In this document: piece after piece, positions 17,364-27,797 of the stretch | How the letters are laid out: each line of letters begins with the position of its first letter | How positions within the stretch are numbered: position 1 is the stretch's first letter | Assembly: GCA_009926865.1 (NCBI GenBank) | Contig: RFOD01000023.1 | Location: 1-35,865 of the forward strand | DNA length: 35,865 bases | Direction of reading: 5' to 3' | DNA from: Gammaproteobacteria bacterium | GTDB lineage: Bacteria; Pseudomonadota; Gammaproteobacteria; Steroidobacterales; Steroidobacteraceae | The notes under the pieces: generated by a model | The model's database searches: none | Seen by the model: only the letters and a program-made list of their open reading frames with translations | Told to the model about the DNA's origin: nothing | Translations under genes and position numbers: made by a program

Positions 17364-18299
17364 TTAGGGTAAGTCGTCGATCGCGAGTTTCTTACGTGGC
17401 GGAAATAGGCTCTCTGCGGTCAGACCTGCATCGAGCGCCGACGCACTCGCAATGTAGATAGACGAATAGGTACCGACCAAAATACCGACGACCAACGCGA
17501 TCGAGAAGCCTTGTAATGCAGGGCCGCCAATCAACAGTAGCGTTAACACCACGATCAACGTCGTGCCGCTCGTCATGATGGTGCGCGAGAGTGTCTGATT
17601 AACCGACTGATCGAGCACCTCGGTGGGTGCGAGACGCTTGTTCGCGTCAAAGCGTTCACGAATACGATCAAACACCACCACAGTATCATTCAGCGAATAG
17701 CCGATGACCGCCAAGGTCGCGGCAATGACCGACAAATCAAACACCACACCGGTCAGAGCAAAAAAACCAATCACGATGATGGGATCGTGGATTGCCGCCA
17801 TGATGGCTCCCATCGAGAGCTGCCAGGCGTGAAAACGGATGAAAACGTAAATGAAGATCAGCACCAGTGTGCTCGCAAGCGCCACGATCGCAGAATTGCG
17901 CAGCTCCGCGCCGACCTGTGGCCCTACGACATCCACCCGACTGATCACGACCGCCGAATCTTCGCTGCGCAGTACGGCTTCTACTTTGGCTCGAATTTCA
18001 TCCGCTGTTTGGGTCTCTGGCGGAGGCAGGCGGATCGCCACATCGCGCGAGGAACCAAAGTTTTGGACCTGTACATCCGTAAAGCCATCAGCGGCCATAT
18101 CGCGCCGCAACCGATCGAGATCCGCCTCAGTCGAAAACTTTGCTTCGATCGTCACCCCACCGGTGAAATCCACGCCGAGGTTCAAGCCTTTAAAAATAAT
18201 GGCTCCCAAGGAAATCACAAATAGCGCAACCGACAACACGTAAGCACCCTTACGTACGCGCATGAAACCGATTCGACTTTGAGTTTTGAAAAATTCCAT
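17364..18299 (-). CDS. secF: Protein translocase subunit SecF
   Basis: SecF pairs with SecD to pull exported proteins through SecYEG using the proton gradient. The 311 residues show the N-terminal helix, GLNLGVDFTGGVTIEAKF at the start of the periplasmic domain, and the C-terminal helices with VIGYSLNDTVVVFDRIRERF and SRTIMTSGTTLIVV. secF follows secD by 35 bases. Confidence 0.96.
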   Translation of the reverse strand: MEFFKTQSRIGFMRVRKGAYVLSVALFVISLGAIIFKGLNLGVDFTGGVTIEAKFSTEADLDRLRRDMAADGFTDVQVQNFGSSRDVAIRLPPPETQTADEIRAKVEAVLRSEDSAVVISRVDVVGPQVGAELRNSAIVALASTLVLIFIYVFIRFHAWQLSMGAIMAAIHDPIIVIGFFALTGVVFDLSVIAATLAVIGYSLNDTVVVFDRIRERFDANKRLAPTEVLDQSVNQTLSRTIMTSGTTLIVVLTLLLIGGPALQGFSIALVVGILVGTYSSIYIASASALDAGLTAESLFPPRKKLAIDDLP

Positions 18300-18334
18300 C
18301 GTGTGTTCCTGCTCGGTGTAACCCTAGCCGATAC

Positions 18335-20203
18335 TCAGATCGCCAGCCGCTCTGGTCGACGGGTTCCGCCATACATGGCCGTCAAGATGGCGCGTCCACC
18401 CAGCACCGCCGTAAACATGGAGGTAAGGATGCCAAGTGAGAGCACCACCGCGAAGCCTCGAATGGGTCCTGTACCAAACGCCCACAACACAATGCCCGCG
18501 ATCAAGGTGGTGATATTCGCATCGGCAATGGCTGAAAAAGCCTTATCAAAACCCTTGGCGATCGCCGTCTGCGGCGTCACCCCGTTTCGCAGCTCTTCGC
18601 GAATACGTTCATAGATCAGCACGTTGGCATCGACCGCCATACCGACCGTCAAAATCATACCGGCAATACCCGGCAACGAAAGGGATGCCTTAAATAGCGT
18701 CAATAACGCTGCGAGCAGCATGATATTGGCCAACAAAATCACATTCGCGACGACGCCAAAGATCCGGTAATACGTCATCATGAAAACGAACAATAAGGCC
18801 ATACCGATAGTCAGCGCGGTGATACCCATACGGATATTCTCTTTACCCAACGCCGGGCCGATGACGCGCTCTTCGATTACAAAAATGGGCGCCGCCAAGG
18901 CACCCGCGCGTAGCAGCAAAGCCAGATCACGCGCTTCGTTCACACCGAGTCCGGTGATCTGAAACTTATTGGAAAATACGCCTTGAATGGTGGCCGTATT
19001 GATGACCACTTCCTCTTTGATGTCGCGCAAGACCTTCTCGCCCGCCACCTCAATCTCTTCGCGTCGTTGCTCGATGAACACGACCCCCATGGGCTTGCCG
19101 AGATTACTGCGAGTGGTTCGCAGCATTTCCTCACCCCCGGCGGCATCCAACGTGACCGAGACGCCTGGCCCTTGCTCGGTCGCTGTGGTGACTGCATCAA
19201 TCAACTGGTCACCAGTCACGATGATGTCGCGCTTGAGTAGCGTCGGCTGTCCCTCACGGGTTTCATATAACTTTGAGCCAAGGGGCGCTCGACCCCGCTG
19301 TACCGCCTCGCTAATGCTGTTTTGTGTATCGACGAGTCGGAATTCCAGGGTCGCAACTTTGCCTAAAATATCTTTGACTTCGGCTGAGTTTTGCACACCC
19401 GGCAGCTGCACCACGATCCGATCAAGACCCTGGCGTTGGACCACCGGCTCAGCCACACCCAATTCATTGACGCGATTGCGCAAGGTCGTGAGGTTTTGCT
19501 GAATAGCATAGTCTTGACGCTCGCGAATAAGCGCGGGCGGCAGAACGACCTGCAACGCACTGCCCGATCCGGTTTCAAGCATCGACACAGTGAGATCCGG
19601 CAGAATGCGTCGTACCACATCGCGCGCCGCATCCGCATCGCTCTGCGCCGGCAGGGCAATCCGTAACCCGTTATTGATGACGCTCTCATCGGCAATCACC
19701 GCGACATCACCGAACACCACGTTGGCTTGGGTCAGCGCACGACGTAGATCTTGCTCGTAGACCTCAAGAATTTGGTTGACGGCACCGTTGATATCGACTT
19801 GGTAGAGCAGATACAAGCCACCACGCAAATCAAGCCCAAGCGGCATCGGACGCAAGCCCAGATTACGGATGATATCCGGCGCGCGCGATGCAAAGGACAA
19901 CGCGGTGAGATAATCACGCCCTAAGTTTTCATTGACGATATCGCGCGCCTTGAGCTGCTCGGGTACCGCATCAAAGTGCACCATCAAACGCCCTTCGTCC
20001 ACATAGGCTCGTGAGTACGCAACCTCCTCACCGCGCAGTAGATCGAGTACGGCACGCTCGCCATCCTCAGTCATGACGGAGCGGTCTTTGCGAACCACCT
20101 GCAGTGCGGCATCCTCACCGAAGACATTCGGTAACGCGAGAATGGCGCCCGCCACCAGCACCACAGCCACCAACCAATATTTCCAGCGTGCGAACTCGAG
20201 CAT
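18335..20203 (-). CDS. secD: Protein translocase subunit SecD
   Basis: SecD is the large subunit of the SecDF export motor. The 622 residues start with one transmembrane helix (about 8-25). The large periplasmic head carries LGLDLRGGLYLLYQVD and ELGVAEPVVQRQGLDRIVVQLPG, and five C-terminal helices follow, including GMILTVGMAVDANVLIYERI and FDKAFSAIADANITTLIAG. Length and motif order match the proteobacterial long form. yajC ends three bases upstream. Confidence 0.97.
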   Translation of the reverse strand: MLEFARWKYWLVAVVLVAGAILALPNVFGEDAALQVVRKDRSVMTEDGERAVLDLLRGEEVAYSRAYVDEGRLMVHFDAVPEQLKARDIVNENLGRDYLTALSFASRAPDIIRNLGLRPMPLGLDLRGGLYLLYQVDINGAVNQILEVYEQDLRRALTQANVVFGDVAVIADESVINNGLRIALPAQSDADAARDVVRRILPDLTVSMLETGSGSALQVVLPPALIRERQDYAIQQNLTTLRNRVNELGVAEPVVQRQGLDRIVVQLPGVQNSAEVKDILGKVATLEFRLVDTQNSISEAVQRGRAPLGSKLYETREGQPTLLKRDIIVTGDQLIDAVTTATEQGPGVSVTLDAAGGEEMLRTTRSNLGKPMGVVFIEQRREEIEVAGEKVLRDIKEEVVINTATIQGVFSNKFQITGLGVNEARDLALLLRAGALAAPIFVIEERVIGPALGKENIRMGITALTIGMALLFVFMMTYYRIFGVVANVILLANIMLLAALLTLFKASLSLPGIAGMILTVGMAVDANVLIYERIREELRNGVTPQTAIAKGFDKAFSAIADANITTLIAGIVLWAFGTGPIRGFAVVLSLGILTSMFTAVLGGRAILTAMYGGTRRPERLAI

Positions 20204-20206
20204 GGA

Positions 20207-20533
20207 TCAACCTTTGAGCGTACCCTTCGGAACGAGCGAGCTCACCTGAAATTTTTGAACTTTGACACGCACATTTTCCGCGATCTCAAGCGTGACAAAG
20301 CCTTCGGAGATGTCGACCACCTTGCCGACGAGTCCACCGGCTGTCAGGACTTCATCGCCATTGGAAAGGTTGCCGAGCATGGCCTGATGCTCTTTGGCTT
20401 TTTTCTGCTGAGGACGAATCAGCAGAAAATAAAAAATCACGATAAAGAGCACCATCATCAACAGCGGCGCCAGCTGCCCGCCGGGAGCGGCTCCACCCGC
20501 CTGTGCATAGGCCTCGGGAATCAATCCGTTCAT
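20207..20533 (-). CDS. yajC: Preprotein translocase subunit YajC
   Basis: YajC is a small membrane protein associated with SecDF. The 108 residues hold one hydrophobic helix ending in FYFLLIRPQQKKAKEHQ, followed by the conserved NGDEVLTAGGLVGKVVDI domain and VPKGTLKG end. I chose the ATG at 20533 because GGAG lies 8 bases upstream; a GTG at 20560 would add nine residues but has no ribosome-binding site. Confidence 0.94.
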   Translation of the reverse strand: MNGLIPEAYAQAGGAAPGGQLAPLLMMVLFIVIFYFLLIRPQQKKAKEHQAMLGNLSNGDEVLTAGGLVGKVVDISEGFVTLEIAENVRVKVQKFQVSSLVPKGTLKG

Positions 20534-20577
20534 CAGCTCATCTCCAAGGGAAAAGTCCACGGGAAAAAGGTGCGCAA

Positions 20578-22772
<2,195 letters not shown>

Positions 22773-22783
22773 GGACGCGCATG

Positions 22784-22812
22784 TTAGAACCTATCCCGAT
22801 ATCACGTATACT
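22784..22812 (+). promoter_or_regulatory. Putative tRNA-Leu promoter
   Basis: TATACT (22807-22812, 5 of 6) lies about 30 bases before the tRNA and is followed by a GC-rich discriminator (TACGGCC), typical of stable-RNA promoters. The 17-base-upstream -35 position holds only TTAGAA (weak). Confidence 0.4.
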
Positions 22813-22841
22813 TACGGCCTTAGCAGTCTCGATAGACACCG

Positions 22842-22928
22842 GCCGGGATGGCGGAACTGGTAGACGCGCCGGACTCAAAATCCGGTTCTGGCGACAGAGT
22901 GTGGGTTCGATTCCCTCTCCCGGCACCA
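22842..22928 (+). tRNA. tRNA-Leu (anticodon CAA)
   Basis: The 87 bases fold as a class II tRNA. The acceptor stem is GCCGGGA with TCCCGGC, then discriminator A and an encoded CCA (22926-22928). The anticodon stem is CCGGA/TCCGG around the loop CTCAAAA, with CAA at 22876-22878 reading UUG. A long variable arm precedes the T arm (GGGTTCGATTCCC). The Nudix gene starts 13 bases after the CCA. Confidence 0.97.
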
Positions 22929-22941
22929 ATGATCTATACGC

Positions 22942-23490
22942 ATGAAATATTGCAGTGAATGTGGCAGCAGTGTGGTGCTGCGCGTGCCGGAAGGCGAACA
23001 TCTGCCTCGGCACGTGTGTCCCGCCTGCCATACGGTCCATTACCAAAATCCCAAGATCGTAGTGGGCTGCGTTCCTGTCGACGAGCAAGGCAAAATATTG
23101 ATCTGCAAACGCGCGATCGAGCCGCGCCACGGGTTTTGGACCATTCCCGCAGGCTTCATGGAAAACAACGAAAGTCTAGAGCAAGGTGCGGCACGCGAAT
23201 GCTACGAAGAAGCGCTTGCAGAAGTGGAAATGGGTTCGCTGCTCGCGATCGTCAATATTCTGCACGCGCAGCAGGTACACGTCTTTTTTCGGGCGCGCCT
23301 TCTAAATAATCGCTACGGCGCCGGCCCCGAAAGCTTGGAGGTCAAGCTCGTCGACGAAGAGCAGATCCCTTGGGATGAGGTGGCATTTGCCAGCACCGAA
23401 TATGCCCTACGGGTTTTTCTGGCAGACCGACATGCGGGCCAAGAGACGTATCATATGACGAGCTATGAGCGCCGAGGCTGGCGATCATAA
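22942..23490 (+). CDS. Nudix hydrolase with N-terminal zinc ribbon
   Basis: The 182-residue protein has a zinc ribbon with Cys4, Cys7, Cys26 and Cys29, followed by a Nudix box: Gly71, Glu77, Arg85-Glu86 and Glu89-Glu90 in GFMENNESLEQGAARECYEE. The combination is seen in NudC-like and ADP-ribose/FAD pyrophosphatase-like proteins. It is shorter than NudC, and the exact substrate cannot be decided here. It begins 13 bases after the tRNA-Leu 3' end with no clear ribosome-binding site, so it may be read from a leader made by tRNA processing. Confidence 0.88.
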   Translation: MKYCSECGSSVVLRVPEGEHLPRHVCPACHTVHYQNPKIVVGCVPVDEQGKILICKRAIEPRHGFWTIPAGFMENNESLEQGAARECYEEALAEVEMGSLLAIVNILHAQQVHVFFRARLLNNRYGAGPESLEVKLVDEEQIPWDEVAFASTEYALRVFLADRHAGQETYHMTSYERRGWRS

Positions 23491-23535
23491 GCGCAGCGCG
23501 CTAGAGTCGGCGGGAACTTCATCACGGGGAAGCGC

Positions 23536-23859
23536 ATGACGTTCGTCGTCACTGAAAACTGCATCAAGTGCAAATACATGGATTGTGTGGAAGTGTGTCC
23601 GGTCGACTGCTTCCACGAGGGCCCTAATTTTCTGGTCATTGATCCGGATGAGTGCATCGATTGCACGCTTTGCGAGCCGGAGTGCCCAGCTGAGGCCATT
23701 TATTCCGAAGACGAGCTGCCGCCAGGCCAAGAAGACTTCAAAGCCCTTAATGCGGAACTGTCGCGTCAATGGCCGGTGCTGACAGAAAAGCGCGAATCAC
23801 CCGCCGACGCCAAAGATTGGGACGGCAAACCAGGTAAGCGCGAGCTGCTAGAGCGTTAA
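23536..23859 (+). CDS. fdxA: 7Fe ferredoxin (one 3Fe-4S and one 4Fe-4S cluster)
   Basis: This is a small cytoplasmic electron carrier of the Azotobacter FdI type. The 107 residues contain nine cysteines: 9, 12, 17, 21, 25, 40, 43, 46 and 50. By the FdI pattern, Cys9, Cys17 and Cys50 would bind the 3Fe-4S cluster and Cys21, Cys40, Cys43 and Cys46 the 4Fe-4S cluster. A GGGGAAG sequence lies shortly before the ATG. Its redox partner is not evident from the neighbours. Confidence 0.95.
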   Translation: MTFVVTENCIKCKYMDCVEVCPVDCFHEGPNFLVIDPDECIDCTLCEPECPAEAIYSEDELPPGQEDFKALNAELSRQWPVLTEKRESPADAKDWDGKPGKRELLER

Positions 23860-23898
23860 CCCGACCGCGAGGCCAGAACGCCCGTCACGACGGACGCG

Positions 23899-24672
23899 CT
23901 AGCGATCGAGGTTATCGAGACGCTGCGCCAACATCGCCGGAGGCAAGTATCCGCCGAGCAACTCCCCGTCTGGCAGGATAATTGCTGGGGTGCCACGCAG
24001 GCCCATTTGCTGGCCGATCTCAAAATCACGCGGCACCTTAGAGGCGCATTTGCGCTTGTCAATGATTTCGCCGCGTTTGGCGCGATCTAGCGCTGCATTA
24101 CGATTGGGCGAACAGGCGACTGAAACCGCCTTCTCCCAGCCTTCGCTATCGGGGCCCATCCGCGGATACAAGAGATACCGCACCCGAATACCGCGAGCGT
24201 TGTAGTCTTTCATCTCCGAATGAAGCTTTCGGCAATAAGTGCAATCGACATCAGTAAAGACTGTGACGGTGTGCTTCGCCTTGCTAGGCCCATAGATCAG
24301 CATGTCTTTTTCGGGGATGCTTGCGAGTATCGCCAAACGCTGCTCGCGCCGGCGTGCGTCGGTCACATTGCGCTCGCCCTCCAGATCGTAGAGATCGCCA
24401 TCAAAGGCATAGCGCCCATCGGCTGTCACGTAAATGATGTCGGCGCCCTGCGTATACTCAAAGATTCCAGGCATCGGAGTCGGCTTAAAATCTTTGGCGG
24501 TGCTGCCCGGCCAACGTTCCAGTAAGGCAGTCGAGACCCCCACCGCCGACCCGGACGCGGACTTGGCTGGCGACTTCGAATCCTCGCCACCAGTTTGCGC
24601 CTGCACATAATTAAAAAGCGCAAACAGCACGAACAGCACGACAAATCCATGCAATCGATAACGATTTTTCAT
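23899..24672 (-). CDS. dsbC: Thiol:disulfide interchange protein DsbC
   Basis: DsbC is a periplasmic disulfide isomerase. The 257 residues have a signal peptide (hydrophobic about 8-24, cleavage near VQAQ), an N-terminal dimerisation domain, and a thioredoxin domain with active-site CTYC (Cys144 and Cys147) and cis-proline GTP (Pro229). A second pair, Cys187 and Cys209, probably forms the structural disulfide. The stretch between signal and first domain is a low-complexity Ser/Lys/Gly/Ala linker of about 20 residues. It follows xerD by 23 bases, the same pairing as in E. coli. Confidence 0.95.
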   Translation of the reverse strand: MKNRYRLHGFVVLFVLFALFNYVQAQTGGEDSKSPAKSASGSAVGVSTALLERWPGSTAKDFKPTPMPGIFEYTQGADIIYVTADGRYAFDGDLYDLEGERNVTDARRREQRLAILASIPEKDMLIYGPSKAKHTVTVFTDVDCTYCRKLHSEMKDYNARGIRVRYLLYPRMGPDSEGWEKAVSVACSPNRNAALDRAKRGEIIDKRKCASKVPRDFEIGQQMGLRGTPAIILPDGELLGGYLPPAMLAQRLDNLDR

Positions 24673-24695
24673 GGGGTAGATGGTAGCAGAGCGAA

Positions 24696-25601
24696 TCAGC
24701 CGCGCGGGTGATGTGCCGCATGCAAGCTCTTTAGTCGCTCCCGCGCCACATGCGTATAAATCTGGGTGGTGGATAAATCGCTATGCCCCAAGAGCATCTG
24801 CACCACCCGTAAATCCGCGCCATGATTGAGCAAATGGGTGGCGAAGGCGTGTCGTAGAGTGTGGGGAGAGAGTGACTTCGTGATCCCCACCTGTCGTGCA
24901 TAACGCTTAATCAGATGCCAAAAAGCCTGTCGGGTCATATGTGCGCCGCGCTGGGTGGGAAACAATTCATCGCAGCGCCGAGGACCCAGAATCTCCCCCC
25001 GAGCAGTCTGCAAGAAACGCTGCAAAGACTCGATCGCCGCGGCTCCCAAGGGAACTAATCTTTGTCGATTCCCCTTACCGGTCACGCGCAGGACCCCCTG
25101 ATTAAGATTGATCTCAGTAAACCGCAGCGTCACAAGCTCCGAGACTCGCACGCCCGTCGCGTATAACACCTCGAGCATCGCTCGATCGCGCAAACCGAGC
25201 GGGGTATCGCGCGAAGGGGCTGCGAGCAAACGCTCCACTTCTTCCTCGGTTAAGGACTTCGGCAACCCCCGACCGATGCGAGGGGTCGCAATGTCCACGC
25301 TCGGATCGTCCTGACGAGTGCCGTCCCGATGGAGTTGCCGATAAAAACGCCTCAAAGACGACAATTGACGCGCCGTAGAGCGCGGTTTTGCCCCCTGCGC
25401 GACACGCTCGGCCATGAACGCCAGCACATCGGCGCGCGTTGCATCCTGTAGGCTTTTCTTCTGGGAGGCCAGCCACCGTTGCAAGAGCAGGAGATCTGCG
25501 CGGTAGGCCGCCAGCGTGTGCGCCGATAAGCCGCGCTCCATCCACAGCACGTCGAGAAAACGACTGATCAGCGGATCGATATCAGGTGGCGCGGCGGTCA
25601 T
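24696..25601 (-). CDS. xerD: Site-specific tyrosine recombinase XerD
   Basis: XerD acts with XerC at dif to resolve chromosome dimers. The 301 residues include the N-terminal SAM-like domain and the catalytic residues Arg152, Lys176, His247, Arg250, His273 and Tyr282 (ATGVRVSEL, GKGNRQRLVP, SPHTLRHAFATHLL, LLGHSDLSTTQIYTHV). The pairing with dsbC favours XerD over XerC. No att or integron-like sequence is nearby, so this is the housekeeping copy. Confidence 0.95.
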   Translation of the reverse strand: MTAAPPDIDPLISRFLDVLWMERGLSAHTLAAYRADLLLLQRWLASQKKSLQDATRADVLAFMAERVAQGAKPRSTARQLSSLRRFYRQLHRDGTRQDDPSVDIATPRIGRGLPKSLTEEEVERLLAAPSRDTPLGLRDRAMLEVLYATGVRVSELVTLRFTEINLNQGVLRVTGKGNRQRLVPLGAAAIESLQRFLQTARGEILGPRRCDELFPTQRGAHMTRQAFWHLIKRYARQVGITKSLSPHTLRHAFATHLLNHGADLRVVQMLLGHSDLSTTQIYTHVARERLKSLHAAHHPRG

Positions 25602-25674
25602 GATGAAGGGCTGGCGACAATGTCGGTCGGTGATTGACTTTCATAGTAGGGACTACAAGGATACCGCGCTCAAG

Positions 25675-26448
25675 ATGTCGCAGAAGATGCCACCGCTTAG
25701 CCACCACTCCGCTGGTGAAGACCCGCTGGGCCTGCTGAAGAGAGTGGTCTACGGCAGCTATGCCTGGGCGGTATTCACGATCGTTGCGTTGTGGACGCTA
25801 CTGGGCTTGATCCTGATCCCTGGGATGCATCGACGTCGTCGACTGGCCGCGGTCGCCTCACGTGGCATTTTGCGGATGCTCGGCATGCCCTTGCAGATCG
25901 TTGGTCGCGAGCATCTGCCTAATCGTCAATGTGTCGTGGCGGCTAACCATGCGAGCTACATCGATGCGCTGGTGATCAAAGCTGTGTTGCCCGAACAATT
26001 CGCCTATGTAGTCAAACGCGAGATGGCCGAGGTGCCGCTCGCAGGCTTGCTACTGCGTCGACTCGGTACGCAGTTCGTCGAGCGCTTTAATCGCCACCGC
26101 GGAGCCTTGGATACCCGTCGCGTACTACGTACCGCCTCGAACGGGGAATCGCTGCTGTTTTTTCCAGAAGGGACCTTTGAAGCAGAACCCGGACTCCTGC
26201 GCTTTCATACGGGTGCGTTTAAAAGCGCGGTACACGCTCGCTGCCCCGTGGTTCCTTGCATCATCCGAGGCACTCGGGACATCCTGCCCACTCCGCGTTT
26301 CTTCCCACAGCCGGGTCGAATCGAGGTCATACTGCTTGAGCCCGTGACCATTGAGGCCGGTAAGGAGGAAGAAAACTCGGCCAGAGCACTGCGCGATATC
26401 ACGCGCCAGCGCATCCTTGAGCATCTCGGAGAGCCCGACCGAGCGTGA
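25675..26448 (+). CDS. 1-acyl-sn-glycerol-3-phosphate acyltransferase (PlsC-type)
   Basis: This is an inner-membrane enzyme that probably acylates lysophosphatidate to phosphatidate. From the ATG at 25675 it has 257 residues, with a hydrophobic segment at about 30-50, the catalytic NHASYID (His92, Asp97), the acceptor motif FFPEGTF (163-167) and VPCIIRG. The frame is open upstream to 25516, but that would overlap xerD and adds no family sequence. No convincing ribosome-binding site fixes the start, and the ATG at 25687 is also possible. Confidence 0.87.
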   Translation: MSQKMPPLSHHSAGEDPLGLLKRVVYGSYAWAVFTIVALWTLLGLILIPGMHRRRRLAAVASRGILRMLGMPLQIVGREHLPNRQCVVAANHASYIDALVIKAVLPEQFAYVVKREMAEVPLAGLLLRRLGTQFVERFNRHRGALDTRRVLRTASNGESLLFFPEGTFEAEPGLLRFHTGAFKSAVHARCPVVPCIIRGTRDILPTPRFFPQPGRIEVILLEPVTIEAGKEEENSARALRDITRQRILEHLGEPDRA

Positions 26449-26553
26449 CGAAAACCGGCCTAAAGAAAACCCGCGCTTAAGGATGCGAGGTGGCAGGGCC
26501 TTGGCTACACTTCGAAGTTCCTGTGACGATGTTGTGATCCAAGGACCCTCCCC

Positions 26554-27732
26554 ATGAGCGAATCTGTAGTTCTCCTCTCGGCACGTCGAACCCCGATCGG
26601 TGCATTCCAAGGCGCGCTGTCATCGGTGAGTGCGACGGCCCTTGGCAGCGCGGCGATTGCCGCTGCGATTGAATCGGCGAAGCTCACGCCGAGCGATATC
26701 GATGAAGTCATCATGGGTTGCGTGTTGCCCGCGGGGCTCGGACAAGCGCCGGCTCGACAAGCGGCGATCGGCGCAGGTATTCCGACGGCCACCCCCTCAA
26801 CGACGATCAATAAAATGTGTGGCTCGGGTCTGAAAGCCATCATGATGGCCGCGGATCAGCTGCGTGCCGGTGATACCGACGTTGCGGTAGCGGGTGGACT
26901 GGAGTCCATGAGCAACGCGCCCTACCTTCTTTTGAAAGCGCGCAGCGGCTATCGCATGGGCCACGGCGAAGTTCTGGATCACATGTTTTACGATGGTCTG
27001 CAGAGCCCTTGGGATGGGCAACTCATGGGTTGCTTTGCCGAAAACACGGCGGATCGCTACCAATTTAGCCGCCAATCCCAAGACGAATTTGCCACCGAGT
27101 CAGTACGTCGGGCTCTGGCTGCTGTGGAATCCGGTGCGTTCACCCAAGAAATCGTGCCGGTCACGATCAAAACTCGTAAAGGCGAGAGTGTGCTTGAGCG
27201 GGATGAGACACCCTTTACCTGCAACATTGAAAAAATCCCACAACTGAAAGCGGCGTTCCGCAAAGACGGCACGGTCACCGCAGCAAGCTCATCCTCAATT
27301 TCCGATGGTGCGGCGGCAGTGGTCTTAGCCCGTGAGTCGGTGGCGGCGAGCCGTGGCTTGCAGCCACTCGCCCGTATCGTCGCCTATGCCAGCCACTCGC
27401 AAGAACCCGAGTGGTTCACCATTGCACCCGTGGGCGCGATTCAAAAAGTACTCGAGAAAAGCGGTTGGTCAGCGGCAGAGGTTGATCTCTTTGAAGTCAA
27501 TGAAGCCTTTGCCACGGTCGCGATGGCCGCTGCGCATGATATCGGTATCCCACGCGACAAGCTGAACGTGAACGGCGGTGCATGCGCTCTGGGTCATCCG
27601 GTCGGTGCCACGGGCGCACGTATTGTTGCGACCCTCGCTCACGCCCTGAAAGCGCGCGGTTTGCGTCGGGGGATTGCAGCGCTCTGTATCGGCGGAGGCG
27701 AAGCGACGGCCATCGCCCTTGAGATGCTGTGA
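26554..27732 (+). CDS. Acetyl-CoA acetyltransferase (thiolase)
   Basis: Thiolase II-type enzyme that condenses two acetyl-CoA to acetoacetyl-CoA or runs the reverse cleavage. The 392 residues show the nucleophile Cys89 (NKMCGSGLKA), His348 (GHPVGATGAR) and Cys378 (ALCIGGGEA), plus NEAFA. AAGGA lies 8 bases before the ATG. The adjacent ETF-ubiquinone oxidoreductase and acetoacetyl-CoA synthetase suggest a role in acetoacetate, fatty-acid or amino-acid breakdown; atoB versus phaA cannot be decided. Confidence 0.94.
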   Translation: MSESVVLLSARRTPIGAFQGALSSVSATALGSAAIAAAIESAKLTPSDIDEVIMGCVLPAGLGQAPARQAAIGAGIPTATPSTTINKMCGSGLKAIMMAADQLRAGDTDVAVAGGLESMSNAPYLLLKARSGYRMGHGEVLDHMFYDGLQSPWDGQLMGCFAENTADRYQFSRQSQDEFATESVRRALAAVESGAFTQEIVPVTIKTRKGESVLERDETPFTCNIEKIPQLKAAFRKDGTVTAASSSSISDGAAAVVLARESVAASRGLQPLARIVAYASHSQEPEWFTIAPVGAIQKVLEKSGWSAAEVDLFEVNEAFATVAMAAAHDIGIPRDKLNVNGGACALGHPVGATGARIVATLAHALKARGLRRGIAALCIGGGEATAIALEML

Positions 27733-27797
27733 GAGGCTCTAAGCCGTCTCATACAGCCATTGTGATCTGCAATCGATAACGATAAGGGGAAGAGCGA

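Noticed and set aside
22842-22928. tRNA-Leu as an integration site
   Set aside because: No repeat of the tRNA 3' end, integrase or foreign gene block is visible nearby in the window.
23860-23898. Terminator between fdxA and dsbC
   Set aside because: A short CCGT/ACGG stem is present but it has no T-tract and only four or five base pairs, so I did not call it.
24696-25601. Tyrosine recombinase as a sign of an integrated element
   Set aside because: It pairs with dsbC as in E. coli, matches XerD in full, and there are no attachment repeats or cargo genes.
25516-25674. Longer PlsC-type protein starting inside xerD
   Set aside because: The added residues are antisense to xerD, and the usual membrane segment and motifs all lie after 25675.
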